Assembly: GCA_963669155.1 (NCBI GenBank)
Contig: OZ022583.1
Location: forward strand, 5,656,658 to 5,720,657
Length of the DNA: 64,000 nucleotides
DNA from: Arbacia lixula
Taxonomy: Eukaryota > Echinodermata > Echinoidea > Arbacioida > Arbaciidae
Direction: 5' to 3'
Below are positions 13,099 through 23,325 of this stretch, piece after piece; position 1 is the first letter of the stretch; each line of letters begins with the position of its first letter. The notes beneath the pieces are model-generated. The model worked only from the letters and a program-made list of their open reading frames with translations. It had not been told where the DNA came from and made no database searches. Both the position numbers and the translations under genes were made by a program.

Positions 13099-13396
13099 AG
13101 ATTGTATCATAGTCGTGTACATCCAGCCAAATCCTAACATAGATAGTGCGGCATCAAAGATACAAGACGTGTCTTCAAGGATCGCAGCCTCATCCCCAGA
13201 TACAGCCCAGATTATTCTTGGAGATTTTAATAATTGCAACCTACCTAATGTTATGCCTATTTTCATCAGTATATCAATACAACAAGGGGCGACATTGGAT
13301 AAATGTTACGGTAGTGTGCGAAATGGTTATAAGGCAGTTGCTAAGCCACCCCTAGGGAAATCTGATCATAACATTATCCATCTCATTCCCAAATAG
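13099..13396 (+). pseudogene. LINE endonuclease fragment (L2/CR1-like APE domain)
   Basis: In frame with a TAG at 13394-13396, the reading contains IIVVYIQPN, IILGDFNNCNL (the GDFN motif of APE-type endonucleases), TLDKCYGSV and PPLGKSDHNIIHLIPK (the SDH catalytic motif plus L2-type tail). Only the C-terminal half of the endonuclease is present; no reverse transcriptase follows. The upstream part of the open frame is satellite. It sits exactly where the satellite breaks off, so it belongs to the second insertion. Confidence 0.8.
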
Positions 13397-13559
13397 AGAC
13401 AGAAGTTGAAATGTCAGAAGCCCATGAGAGGAATGTATACAATTGAAACAATTGCACTTAGTACAAGTACATGTATAACATTTCAGATGCGTTACTTGTA
13501 GGAATAAACACATTTCTGAAGAACACCTTATTTCTGTCCTATTTTGCTTATATAATGCA

Positions 13560-14838
13560 GGCGCTCATCAAGATGCCAACCAGAAGGATACACACTGCGG
13601 AAGAGATGTTGTCAGCCTACCAGATACTTCAGGAGAATGTGACAACTTCTTCTGCAAGGAGGAAGTATGGGCAGCTTGCTTTAGATGTAACTGCCTTCTC
13701 TGTTTTGATCATTTCAAGGAAAATGACGATGGCTATAATCACAATGTAGCTCTGTGTACATATAATGTAGGCTTATTGGACAGAAATAATGATACATCAA
13801 TTGCTCAAAATAATCCAAATTTGGTGTTGTTCCTCCTTGATAAAAGTGTACAAGAATTAAATATTATTCCTGATGTACAACCTTTCCTGCTAGGACAATG
13901 AAGTGCAGCACAATCTAAGAAAACAGCAGGAAGTGCATCAAGATCTAACAAGACAGCAGGAAGTGCATCAAGATCTAACAAGACAGCATGAACTGCAGCA
14001 CAATGTAATACCTGTGGCAGAAACTATCAATCCTGAACCTGACGTTCCTCTTCTTTACCGATTTACCAAGATCTCCTGCAAATTGCAATGATGCCAAGGC
14101 TTCAGGAAGTTTACGACTTGAGGAATACCATGTAGATGGTGAATCAATGGATTTTCTGATTAAATCTAAAACAGATTCAAAGGCAAGAAACCTTAATGTG
14201 AAGAAAAACAGAAACAAGGGTGAGGTATATTTTACCAAAAAACAAATGTGCAGATGCCAGCAAGGAAAGATGCCCCATTCCTTTCAAAATGTATGACCTG
14301 TAAATTTCGAAAGCTCCAATGTGGTAAACTGAAAATGGAACAACACAAATGCATTAGAAGGTCATTCTATGACTTGGCTGACCTGCAAAAACAAAGAGAC
14401 TGGATATTGCGACACGTCAACATTTCGGGTGCCAAAGGGGGTAAGTTTTCTTACTTCCTTCCTTCAACCAACGATCCTTTTCAGAAACACAAAGTGTGCA
14501 AAAAAATGTTCATAACTACACTGAGCATAACTGTACATCAACTTCGCACAGTCATTGCTAAGAGTCAGCCATGTGGTATCATCGACAAAGAAGGAAGGGG
14601 GGGGGGGGGGGGACAAGCATCTCTGAAAGCAAGAGACGAATGACTCTGAGATGGAGCTGTCTCACGCATCAACCGCTACCCAAGGGTTGACTCGCATTAT
14701 TGCCAATCAACTTCATTATGCCAATATCTTTCGAGCGACCTTAATGCCTCAATAATGTACCGCATGTAAAAGAAGGACTATCGCAATGGTGTATCATACT
14801 CGTTTTACCTCTTCATGTTGAACAAGCTCAATCTGAAA
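13560..14838 (+). pseudogene. Degenerate multi-copy transposon-associated gene (Cys-rich plus QRDWILRHV module)
   Basis: Several frames must be combined. 13576-13680 reads MPTRRIHTAEEMLSAYQILQ with SARRKYG, a start of HTH type; a shifted frame at ~13680-13735 has CFRCNCLLCFDHF and a following His, a Cys/His cluster. 14248-14643 reads ARKDAPF, CKF-KLQCGKLK, QKQRDWILRHV, FSYFLP, VCKKMFITTL. ~14668-14740 reads INRYPRVDSHYC, YLSSDLNASIMY. In my recollection this order belongs to an uncharacterised protein family spread in many copies in invertebrate genomes, probably transposon-borne. Frameshifts, stops, a short GTGCATCAAGATCTAACAAG duplication (13930-13990) and a G18 run (14595-14612) show it is dead. 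The name of the family is unknown to me. Confidence 0.55.
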
Positions 14839-15467
14839 TTTCACCTATGTCAAATCCAGGTAGATCCTGTGAACTTTGACACCCTCAACTTCAGGAAGAA
14901 AAAGACTCAACACAACCTGCTTTTGTCAAATCCAGGCAGACCCAGCAAACTTTGACACCCTCAACTTAAGAAAGAAAAAGACTCAACGCAACAAATCTAT
15001 GTCAAATACAAGTTGACCCAGCAAACTTTGACATCCTCAACTTCAGGAAGAAAAACATTCAACGCATCCCACTTTTGTCAAATCCAGGCAGACCCAGTGA
15101 ACTTTGACACCCTCAACTTCAACCCATTTTTTGTTAAATCCAGGCAGACCCAGTGAACTTTGACACCCTAGACTTCAACCCACTTTTTGTTAAATCCAGG
15201 CAGACCCAGTGAACTTTGACACCCTCAACTTCAGCAAGAGAAAGACTCGACGCAACAAATCTATGTCAAATACAAGTTGACCCAGCAAACTTTGACATCC
15301 TCAACTTCAGGAAGAAAAAGATTCAACGCATCCCTCTTTTGTCAAATCCAGGCAGACCCAGTAAACTTCGACACCCTTGACTTCAGCAAGAAAAAGACCC
15401 AACACAACCCACTTTTGTCAAATCCAGGAAGACCCGGTAAACTTCGACACCCTCGACTTCAGCAAGT
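14839..15467. repeat. 76-bp satellite, distal diverged block
   Basis: About eight units resume after the insertion, with more variation (GTTGACCCAGCAAACTTTGA, CACTTTTGTCAAATCCAGGC) and one shortened unit repeated twice near 15115-15190. The array ends where fibrinogen-related exon sequence begins (GTGTTTCAGTGTTTCACAAGG, 15467). Confidence 0.9.
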
Positions 15468-16203
15468 GTTTCAGTGTTTCACAAGGAAGCTTCAATTCAT
15501 GTTTGAGTAGTCAGTCGTAAAAAAATGGGATGGAAAAACTCTTCAGTAATAGTACACGCTTTGCGATTGCCACACCAAATTAAATTTTTCCGTTACCATT
15601 CAATATTGCACTGAATGTGGATTTCTTCCTGGATTGGAAAGAGTATAAACGTGGCTTGGTGCTATGTCAGCTGAACATTGGTAAGGGAAGGACCACCTTC
15701 ACTTAAACTGTAGTCCATGGCTAAATCAAATATACAGTCAGGGGAGAAAATAATAATAAGTGCTTCACGTTTGATATACAAACATGCTAAATGTGCTACA
15801 GAGTTTCTGTGATGCAAAGAGAATAGCTTGGATTTCTACCAAGAATGGAAAGACTATAAACCTGTGTTCAGGCTATCTCAGCAGAACACTGGCTTGGGAA
15901 TAACAAGATTCACTTCCTATCCACTCAGAAAGAGAGAGAGAGAGCAAGGAAATTGCACGTAGATCTATGGACATTCAATAATGAAAGAGCCTTTGCAAAA
16001 TGTGCTACAGGTTTTCTGTGATGCAAAGAGAATAGCTTGGACTTAGCTTGGATAGATTGGACAGAGGATAGAATGGACAGATTCACGTTATCTCTGTAGA
16101 ACACAGGCTTGTGAATGACAAGATCAACTATGTATCCATTCAAAGAGAGAGAGAGAGAGAGAGAGAGCAATGAAATTGCGTGTGGATCTATGGACATTCA
16201 ATA
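15468..16203 (+). pseudogene. Fibrinogen-related domain (FReD) exon fragments, block 1
   Basis: Broken copies of a single exon type. Readable pieces include VDFFLDWKEYKRGL (15620-15661) and, in other units, LDFYQEW and the RVDLWTF / ERAFA segment. They match the fibrinogen C-terminal order GSVDFYRNW-YK-GFG / EFWLGNEKIH / LRVDLEDF-G-RAYAEYDSF. Each copy is frameshifted and has stops, and several are spliced together within the unit: ERAFAKC runs straight into another GATGCAAAG... start. (GA)n stretches (15929, 16144) sit where LSTQRERA-like codons are expected. FReDs in invertebrates are secreted lectin-like recognition modules; these copies cannot encode one. Confidence 0.75.
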
Positions 16204-16643
16204 ACTGAAGTAGGATATTTGTATCACATGCTGGATCATTACCTCTTGTACATAAATTGTAGATACCTATCAACTTAGGTGTACATACATGTGATAGTCT
16301 AAACCAGCTCTCTCAACACTCATTATTTGCATCATCGAACTTGCTTCTTTTATATATTCTTTGTTCTTTGTAGTGCACAATGTACTTTCGTATTAAACGT
16401 GTAGAATGTCAAAAATATTTGTTTTAGTTTTATCACAAGCACTGCATTGTTCACGGTAAAATTAGGTGTTGCCTCATCGTTGAAATTAAAAGTGTGTTCA
16501 TGTTCTTATCGACACATTGTTACCATGGTTACTTGTACATGAACTTATGACACAAAACTGATCACGTTGTTTGTCAAGGAAGAGAAACATTCAGCAACAT
16601 GTCAACTCTTTAATACCATGGTGTTAATGACCACGGCAGAACA
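16204..16643. repeat. FReD-linked dispersed repeat R (copy A)
   Basis: A non-coding repeat starting TATTTGTATCACATGCTGGATC, with CCTATCAACTTAGG, ACGTGTAGAATGTCAAAAAT, GGTGTTGCCTCATCGTTGAA and ending ACTCTTTAATACCATGGTGT. It recurs at 18898 (split), 21757, 22810 and 29268, always between FReD exon fragments, so it is probably duplicated intron sequence of the ancestral gene. Confidence 0.8.
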
Positions 16644-17900
16644 TCTGTTTCCTTTCCACTAAGAAAACTTGTGGATTTTTGATGGAGAAAGAGCCTTTGC
16701 AGAGTGCAATAGCATCTCAGTGTCTCACAAGGAAGCTTCTATTCATGTTTGAGAAGTCGGTCATAAAAAACTAGGATGGAAAAACTCTTCAGTAATAGTA
16801 CACGCCTTGCGATTGCCACACCAAATTAAATTTTTTCGTTACCATTCAATATTGCACTGAATGTGGATTTCTTCCTGGATTGGAAAGAGTATAAGCGTGG
16901 CTTGGTGCTATGTCAGCTGAACATTGGTAAGGGAAGGACCACCTTCACTTTAACTGTAGTCCATGGCTAAAGCAAATAAACAGTCAGGGGAGAAAATGAT
17001 AAGAATTGCTTCACCTTTGACACACCAACATGGTAAATGTGCTACAGGTTTTCTGTGATGCAAAGAGGATAGCTTGGATTTTTACCAAGAATGGAAAGAT
17101 TATAAACCTGTGTTCAGGCTATCTCAGCTGAACACTGGCTTGGGAATAACAAGATTCACTTCATATCCACTCAGAGAGAGAGAGAGAGAGAGCAATGAAA
17201 TTGCATGTAGATCTATGGACATTCAATAATGAAAGAGCCTTTGCAAAATGTGCTACAGGTTTTCTGTGATGCAAAGAAGATAGCTTGGATTTCTACCGAG
17301 TATGGAACGCCTACAAACAAGGATTCGGTGATACCAAAGAAGAACATCTGTTTTCTTTCCACCGAGAAATTTTGTGGACTTTTGATGGAGAAAGAGCCTT
17401 TGCAAAGTGCGATACTATCTCATTGTCTCACAAGGAAGATTGTATCTTGTGTTGGCTGAGTTGGCCATGAAGAACCATATTACCGCTATATGGAATAGAA
17501 GAGACATATTGAACAGATCCTTAGAAAATAGTAAATATTTAGTAAATTTATAGTAAATGCACCAAAATGCATTTTTTTAACCACTCAATGTGTCCTGGTT
17601 CTTCCAGAGATGCAAAGAATGGAAGTTTTGATTTCTACCAAGAATGGTATGATTATAACACTAGCTTGAGAATAATAAGATCCGCTATGTATCCACTCAC
17701 AGAGAGAGACAGAGCAAACAAATTGTGCGTGGATCTATGGACATTCGATAATGAAAGAGCCTTTGCAGAGTGTGATAGTATTTTAGAGTTTCACAAGGAA
17801 GCTCCTATCTCACGTTGGAGTAGTCAGGAATTTAGAAAGTGGGATGGGAAGGGATCAGTTGATGAGAAAAACAGGAATTTAATTATTTGTATATTTTCCT
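16644..17900 (+). pseudogene. FReD exon fragments, block 2
   Basis: At least five partial copies. The clearest, 17285-17470, reads DFYRVWNAYKQGFGDTKEEH, then FSFHREILWTF and GERAFAKCDTISLSHKED before a stop. Another at 17606-17820 reads GSSRDAKNGSFDFYQEW, LCVDLWTFDNERAFAECDSI. Both fit the fibrinogen pattern (GFG, WTF-GERAFAECDS), but the LGNEKIH segment is missing or altered. Probable acceptor CTTCCAG precedes AGATGCAAAG (about 17604-17609). Confidence 0.75.
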
Positions 17901-18149
17901 AGTAAGCATTGTGTTTTCTTTTCGTTTAACACATTCCTTCTTTCTTCGGAATTATATTTTTGTTCTTACAATATTTATTTGGGTTGTTTTTTATACTTCA
18001 CAGTTATTTTTTTTCCATTTCCCAGTTCATTGTATCTATTTTGAAGTTCATAATCATGATGATGAATACTGAAAACATACTCCCTACCACTTCCCTGCCT
18101 TCTCCCACCTTCCAACCTCTTATCCGGAATGTGTAAAATCCTGGGTATA

Positions 18150-18398
18150 TGAAAGACAAGGACAATGGCATACAATCCCAAGTCGGATGGACTTGTGGAG
18201 AGATTTAAGAGCACTCTGATGAATGTGATAGCTATGCTAGTGGAAGAAGATGCCCATGGCAGAGAATGGCATGAGCTTCTACCCAATGCCACAAGTGCAT
18301 ATCACAGTATGCCACAAGAATCAATAGGGGAGACTCCCAATATGATGATGCTTGGAAGGGAGTTACACCTTCCTGTAGAGTTCACTATGACTACCATA
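18150..18398 (+). pseudogene. Ty3/Gypsy integrase core fragment
   Basis: Reads AYNPKSDGLVERFKSTLM, WHELLPNATSAYHSMPQESI and GETPNMMMLGRELHLPVEF, the C-terminal end of a retrotransposon integrase core including the last catalytic Glu (VERF). Only ~80 residues remain. It abuts a FReD exon directly at ~18398, so a FReD unit and the retroelement are fused without a spacer. The 250 bases before it (17901-18150) show nothing recognisable. Confidence 0.75.
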
Positions 18399-18897
18399 CC
18401 GGTTTCTACCGAGTATGGAACGCCTACAAACAAGGATTCGGTGATATCAAAGCAGAACATCTGTTTTCTTTCCACTGAGAAATTTTGTGGACTTTTGAGG
18501 GAGAAAGAGCCTTTGCAGAGTGTGATAGTATGTCAGTGTTTCACAAGGAAGTTTGCATCTTGTGTTGGCTGAGTTGGCCATAAAGATGCAAATTATATGG
18601 AACAGAAGAGACACATTGAATAGATCTTTAGAAAAAAGAAAAATATTCATTAAATGAATAGTTAATGTACCAAAATGTATTTTTTTTCTCAACATTCAAT
18701 GTGTCCTAGTTCTTCCAGAGATGCAAAGAATGGAAGCTTGGATTTCTACCAAGAATGGAAAGATTATAAACCTGTGTTCAGACTATCTCTGCAGAACCTG
18801 GCTTGAGAATAACAAGATCAGCTATGTATCCATTCAGAGAGAGAGAGAGAGAGAGAGAGCAATGAAATTGCATGTGGATGTATGGACATTTGATAAC
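18399..18897 (+). pseudogene. FReD exon fragments, block 3
   Basis: Begins within the exon (STEYGTPTNKD in the main frame; FYRVWNAYKQGFGDIKAEH in the next frame), then WTFEGERAFAECDS and a second unit at about 18710-18897 with a (GA)n stretch. Frameshifts and stops throughout. Confidence 0.7.
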
Positions 18898-18983
18898 TGA
18901 AGGAGGATGTGTGTATCACATGCTGGATCATTACCTCTTGTACATAAATTGTAGATACCTATCAACTTAGGGGTACATACATC
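18898..18983. repeat. R repeat, left part of split copy B
   Basis: Matches the start of repeat R up to CTTAGGGGTACATACAT (18967-18983). The rest of R continues at 21239 after a 2.25-kb insertion; GGGGTACATACAT is present on both sides. Confidence 0.85.
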
Positions 18984-19782
18984 ATCAAAGCTAAAAACAC
19001 CTTGCTGTTCCACAACAACACACCGTGACAAAGACAAAGTCATCAGACTTGTTCGAGCATGGATTCACAAATTACTAGTGTATGCAAATCAGCACATTAC
19101 ATGATTTATAATCTGAGGCGCATTCGTAAATATTTCGATGAAGATAGCATGAAAAGTGTAGTTCACGCATGCATTACGAGTAAATTTGATTACTGTAATA
19201 GTGTACTGTACGGATTACCAGACTCACAGATAGTAAAGTTACAGCGGGTTCAAAATACATGTGCAAGATTGATTTGTAATCTTCCAAAATTTGCCCATGT
19301 TACACCATTGTTAAGAGACTTGCACTGGCTGCCCGTACGTCAAAGAATTGAATTCAAGATGTTGGTGATAGTCTTTAAAGCGTTAAATGGTCAGGCTCCT
19401 AGATACATTAATCAATTACTGCATTTTAAATGTCAAACCCATGGTCATAATCTCCGCAGTACACAAGACACATTGTTGTTGCAAGTCCCCCAAATCAGAA
19501 CAAAAGTAACCCTAGGTGACCAATCATTCTTTTGTGCAGCTCCTAGATTGTGGAATAAACTACCTGTAAACATCAGGAAATCTAATACATTAGACAGCTT
19601 TAAATCAAAGCTGAAAACATATTTGTTCTAAACATAGACCTAATTTACTTCTGACCATGATTTAAAATTATATAGCATTATGTAGTACCGGTAGAAGTGC
19701 ATATAAAAGCTCTTGCAGCGCAGTAGAATATATAAATACAGTTTCTGTGCTCTATAAATGATTTATTATTATTATTATTATT
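18984..19782 (+). mobile_element. 5'-truncated CR1-type LINE, 3' end with (ATT)n tail
   Basis: The 190-codon frame 19059-19631 reads HYMIYNLRRIRKYFD, VVHACITSKFDYCNSVLYGL, LQRVQNTCARLICNL, LRDLHWLPVRQRIEFKMLV, APRLWNKLPVNIRKS and LDSFKSKLKTYLF before TAA. This is the C-terminal region after the reverse transcriptase of CR1-clade LINEs. The catalytic RT is missing (5' truncation), as usual for LINE insertions. The 3' UTR ends in ATAAATGATTTATTATTATT, and the next element begins at once. Confidence 0.85.
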
Positions 19783-19786
19783 CGAC

Positions 19787-20069
19787 GTCACAATGGGCTC
19801 ATATGACGGAGCAGAAACATGTGAGATGGTAGGAACGTACATCCTGGCTGAAATCAACAGCATCATACCCAAAGAAAACACTCTACCAGGAAGATGCACA
19901 ACAAAAAACGTGATCTACGAAGCCAAAGTTACCACCCCCCACGACGAAAAATCCTACATCGGACTGACCTCCAACACATTCAAAACCAGACATGCATCTC
20001 ACAAAGCATCATTTAAGGATAAAGAGAAGAGGCACAGCACCGAGCTCAGCAGCATATTTGGAAGCTGAA
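19787..20069 (+). pseudogene. Penelope-like element: RT tail and first half of GIY-YIG endonuclease
   Basis: Reads MGSYDGAETCEMVGTYIL, the conserved region of Penelope-type reverse transcriptase, then, after what looks like an internal deletion, CTTKNVIYEAKV, KSYIGLTSNTFKTRHASHK and TELSS. The IY and YIG positions of the GIY-YIG nuclease are visible. A one-base shift near 20055 puts the expected IWKL out of frame. The second half lies at 20764-21236. Confidence 0.8.
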
Positions 20070-20763
20070 CAGTATACTCAGGAGTGAGTATATTATTTAC
20101 TAGCGAAGCCATACTTACCCATTATCATTTTAACAACCGATTCGCTCCCCAGATCCGAATAGCCACCGGTAGCTTACCCCCTATTTTTTTTTTTTTGGTA
20201 TGCCCCGTGCGTAAGTAGGGAAACCCCTCACGCTGGCATATATAAGCGACCCTCACACATGTGCACTTCCTCTTTCGTTACCGCGCATCCGATCGAAGTT
20301 GCAACCACCGGTGACAAAAATTCTTTGACAATCTCGCAAGACTTAAGTCTTCTCCTTCGTCATGGCCGACATATCGAAAAAGGACAAACCCTCAAGCACG
20401 ACCTCGACGAAGATAAAGTCGAGCAAAAATACATGTAATTCCTCGACGAAGTCAAAGTCGGGAGATAAAACCAATAGTAACACTGACTCGGTGGCGAAGT
20501 CAAAGCCATCCGATGGCACCAAGCTCACCACGACGGGCACGGCGAGGTCAAAGCCGCAGCCTGATCGCGGTAGTGACACCAAACTGACACAGGACACACG
20601 GTAGGAGTGCCCCGATAACATAATGACACAAGATAAACGTACGGAAGGGGGTACCCAGAGGAAGAGAAAATCTGATCATGAAAGCAAGGGCAACCCCGCT
20701 AAAACCCAAGCCATGGGACTGGGAGCTCTCCCCGACCCGACCGACGCGGGGAACTGGGTACTA
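20070..20763 (+). mobile_element. Insertion splitting the Penelope GIY-YIG domain
   Basis: About 694 bp unrelated to the Penelope element. It has a GC-richer promoter-like stretch (GGCATATATAAGCGACCC, 20237-20254), a start at 20362 for an 80-residue Lys/Ser/Thr-rich frame (MADISKKDKPSSTTSTKIKS...) and a second frame at 20623 with RKRKSDHESKGNPAKTQAMG. It may be the 5' end of a DIRS- or LTR-type retroelement; I cannot classify it. No terminal repeats were identified. Confidence 0.5.
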
Positions 20764-21236
20764 GATGAGGGCACACCCCACAAGATAACCTTGAGGATCG
20801 TACGCCATGCACAACCATACTCTCCACTCACAAAACGCTGCAACCTCTGCCTATAGGAGAAATTCTTCATCATCACTGCAAAGAAAAACAACAACTTGAA
20901 CTCTCGAACTGAACTCATAACTACCTGTAGACACAAGAAAAAGTTCCTCCTTGCTGGTTATGTGCTGTGCCTCTGTGCCCTAACCCCCCCCCCCCCCCCC
21001 CACCTCACTTGTAACCATGCAGTAATGACCACTAAGTACCCCTTATGTAATAAACAAAGCACATGTACCCCTTCAGTAACCCCATTCATACTTACATGCT
21101 CTGTCAACCCAATGTTATACCCTAATGCTCTGTATGCACTTTAATTGTGTTCTTCATACTACCAGTCGCTGATGATCCTTTGGGTGAAACAGTCTGTATA
21201 ACCAGCTTAAGTTAAGCATCCAACCAATAAATTATT
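20764..21236 (+). pseudogene. Penelope-like element: second half of GIY-YIG endonuclease and 3' end
   Basis: Reads EGTPHKITLRIVRHAQPYSP then LTKRCNLCL, and in the next frame EKFFIITAKKNN and LNSRTELITTCRHKKKFLL. This is the Cys-rich CNLC...CRHKKK segment following GIY-YIG in Penelope-like elements. A C17 run (20985-21001) follows. The 3' end has CTGATGATCCTTTGGGTGAA, a phrase typical of Penelope 3' regions, and ends AATAAATTATTTATA against the R repeat. Confidence 0.8.
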
Positions 21237-21756
21237 TATAGGGGTACATACATGTGATAGTCTAAACCAGTTCTGTCAACACTCATTATTTGTATTATAG
21301 TGTTTCACCTGTCGAACTTGCTTCGTTTATATATTCTTCCTTCTTTGTAGTGCACAATGTGCCTTTCTATCAAACGTGTAGAATGTCAAAAATATTTGTT
21401 TTAGTTTTATCACAAGCACCGCATTGTTCAAAGTAACATTAGGTGTTGCCTCATCATTGAAATTAAAAGTGTGTTCATGTTCTTATCGACACATTGTTAC
21501 CATAGTTACTTGTACATGAACTGATGACATAAAACTGTTCACGTTGTTTGTCAAGGAAGAGAAACATTCAGCAACACGTCAACTCTTTAATACCATGGTG
21601 TTAATGACCACAGCTTCATTTGTCTGCTGAGTGGTAAAAGGTAGCTTTGTGATGAAATGCGGAAGGGGGCAATATCGTTGTCACGTTGTGCACTTTATCT
21701 GATATACTGATAATGTTAATATATTAATGAAAAGATGACTGATCGTCGGTTTTGTA
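21237..21756. repeat. R repeat, right part of split copy B
   Basis: Resumes with GGGGTACATACATGTGATAG and matches the rest of R, then carries an extra 3' stretch (CATTTGTCTGCTGAGTGGTA ... GATATACTGATAATGTTAAT) that copy A lacks but copy E (29268) has. Confidence 0.85.
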
Positions 21757-22244
21757 ATAACTGAAGGAGGATGTGTGTATCACATGCTGGATCATTCCCT
21801 ATCAACTTAGGGGTGCATACACGTGATAGTCTAAACCAGTTCTGTCGACACTCATTATTTGCATTATAGTGTGTCAGGTGTCGAACTTGCTTCGTTTATA
21901 TATTCTTTGTTCTTTGTAGTCCACAATGTGCTTTCGTATCAAATGTGTAGAATGTCAAAAATACTTGTTTTAGTTTTATCACAAGCACCGCATTGTTCAA
22001 AGTAACATTAGGTGTTGCCTCATCGTTGAAATTGAAAGTGTGTTCATGTTCTTATCGACACATTGTTACCATAGTTACTTGTACATGAACTTATGACACA
22101 AAACTAATCACATTGTTTGTCAAGGAAGAGAAACATTCAGCAACATGTCAACTCTTTAATACCATGGTGTTAATGACTACAGCTTCATTTGTCTGCTGAG
22201 CGGTAAAAGGTTGTAGCATTGTGATAAAATTCAATTCAAAATGC
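21757..22244. repeat. R repeat, copy C
   Basis: Starts CTGAAGGAGGATGTGTGTAT; near-identical to the other copies. Some internal sequence (the TACCTCTTGTACATAAATTG stretch) is deleted at about 21796. Confidence 0.85.
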
Positions 22245-22809
22245 ACAGAATATGGCACTGTGGATTTCTTCCTGGATTGGAAAGAGTATAAACGTGGCTT
22301 GGTGCTATGTCAGCTGAACATTGGTAAGGGAAGGACCAGCTTCACTTAAACTGTAGTCCATGGCTAAATCAAATATACAGTGAGGGGAGAAAATTATAAG
22401 AATTGCTTCACCTTTGACACACAAACATGTTAAATGTGCTACAGGGTTTTCTGTGATGCAAAGAGGATAGCTTGCATTTCTACCAAGAATGGAAAGATTA
22501 TAAACCTGTGTTCAGGCTATCTGAGCTGAACACTGGCTTGCGAATAACAAGATTCACTTCGTATCCACTCAGAGAGAGAGAGCAATGAAATTGCACGTAG
22601 ATCTATGGACATGCAATAATAAAAGAGTCTTTGCAAAATGTGCTACAGGTTTTCTGTGATGCAAAGAAGATAGCTTGGATTTCTACCAAGAATGGAAAGA
22701 TTCATGTTATCTCTGTAGAACACTGGCTTGTGAAGGACAAGATCAACTATATACCCATTCAAAGAGAGAGAGCAATGAAATTGCGTGTGGATCTATGGAC
22801 ATTCGATAA
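22245..22809 (+). pseudogene. FReD exon fragments, block 4
   Basis: Starts with GTGGATTTCTTCCTGGATTG (VDFFLDWKEYK). Two further units follow with the TTCTACCAAGAATGGAAAGA (FYQEWK) and GTGGATCTATGGACATTCGA (VDLWTFD) landmarks. Multiple stops; no intact domain. Confidence 0.7.
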
Positions 22810-23325
22810 CTGAAGTAGGACATTTGTACCACATGCTGGATCATTACCTCTTGTACATAAATTGTAGATACCTATCAACTTAGGGGTACATACACGTGAT
22901 AGTGTAAACCAGCTCTCTCAACACTCATTATTTGCATTATAGTGTTTCAACTGTCAAACTTGCTTTGTTTATATATTCTTTGTTCTTTGTAGTACACAAT
23001 ATGCCTTTGTATCAAACGTGTAGAATGTTGAAAATATTTGTTTTAGTTTTATCACAAGCAATGCATTATTCACGGTAACATTAGGTGTTGCCTCATCGTT
23101 GAAATTGAAAGTGTGTTCATGTTCGTATCAACACATCGTTACCATAGTTACTTGTACATGAACTTATGACACAAAACTGATCACGTTGTTTGTCAAGGAA
23201 GAGAAACATTCAGCAACATGTCAACTCTTTAATACCATGGTGTTAATGACTACAGCTTCATTTGTCTGCTGAGCGGTAAAAGGTTGTAGCATTGTGATGA
23301 AATTCAATTCAAAATGCACAGAATG
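22810..23325. repeat. R repeat, copy D
   Basis: Full-length copy from CATTTGTACCACATGCTGG to the TTAATGACTACAGCTTCATT region, again directly following a FReD exon and followed by another. Confidence 0.85.
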
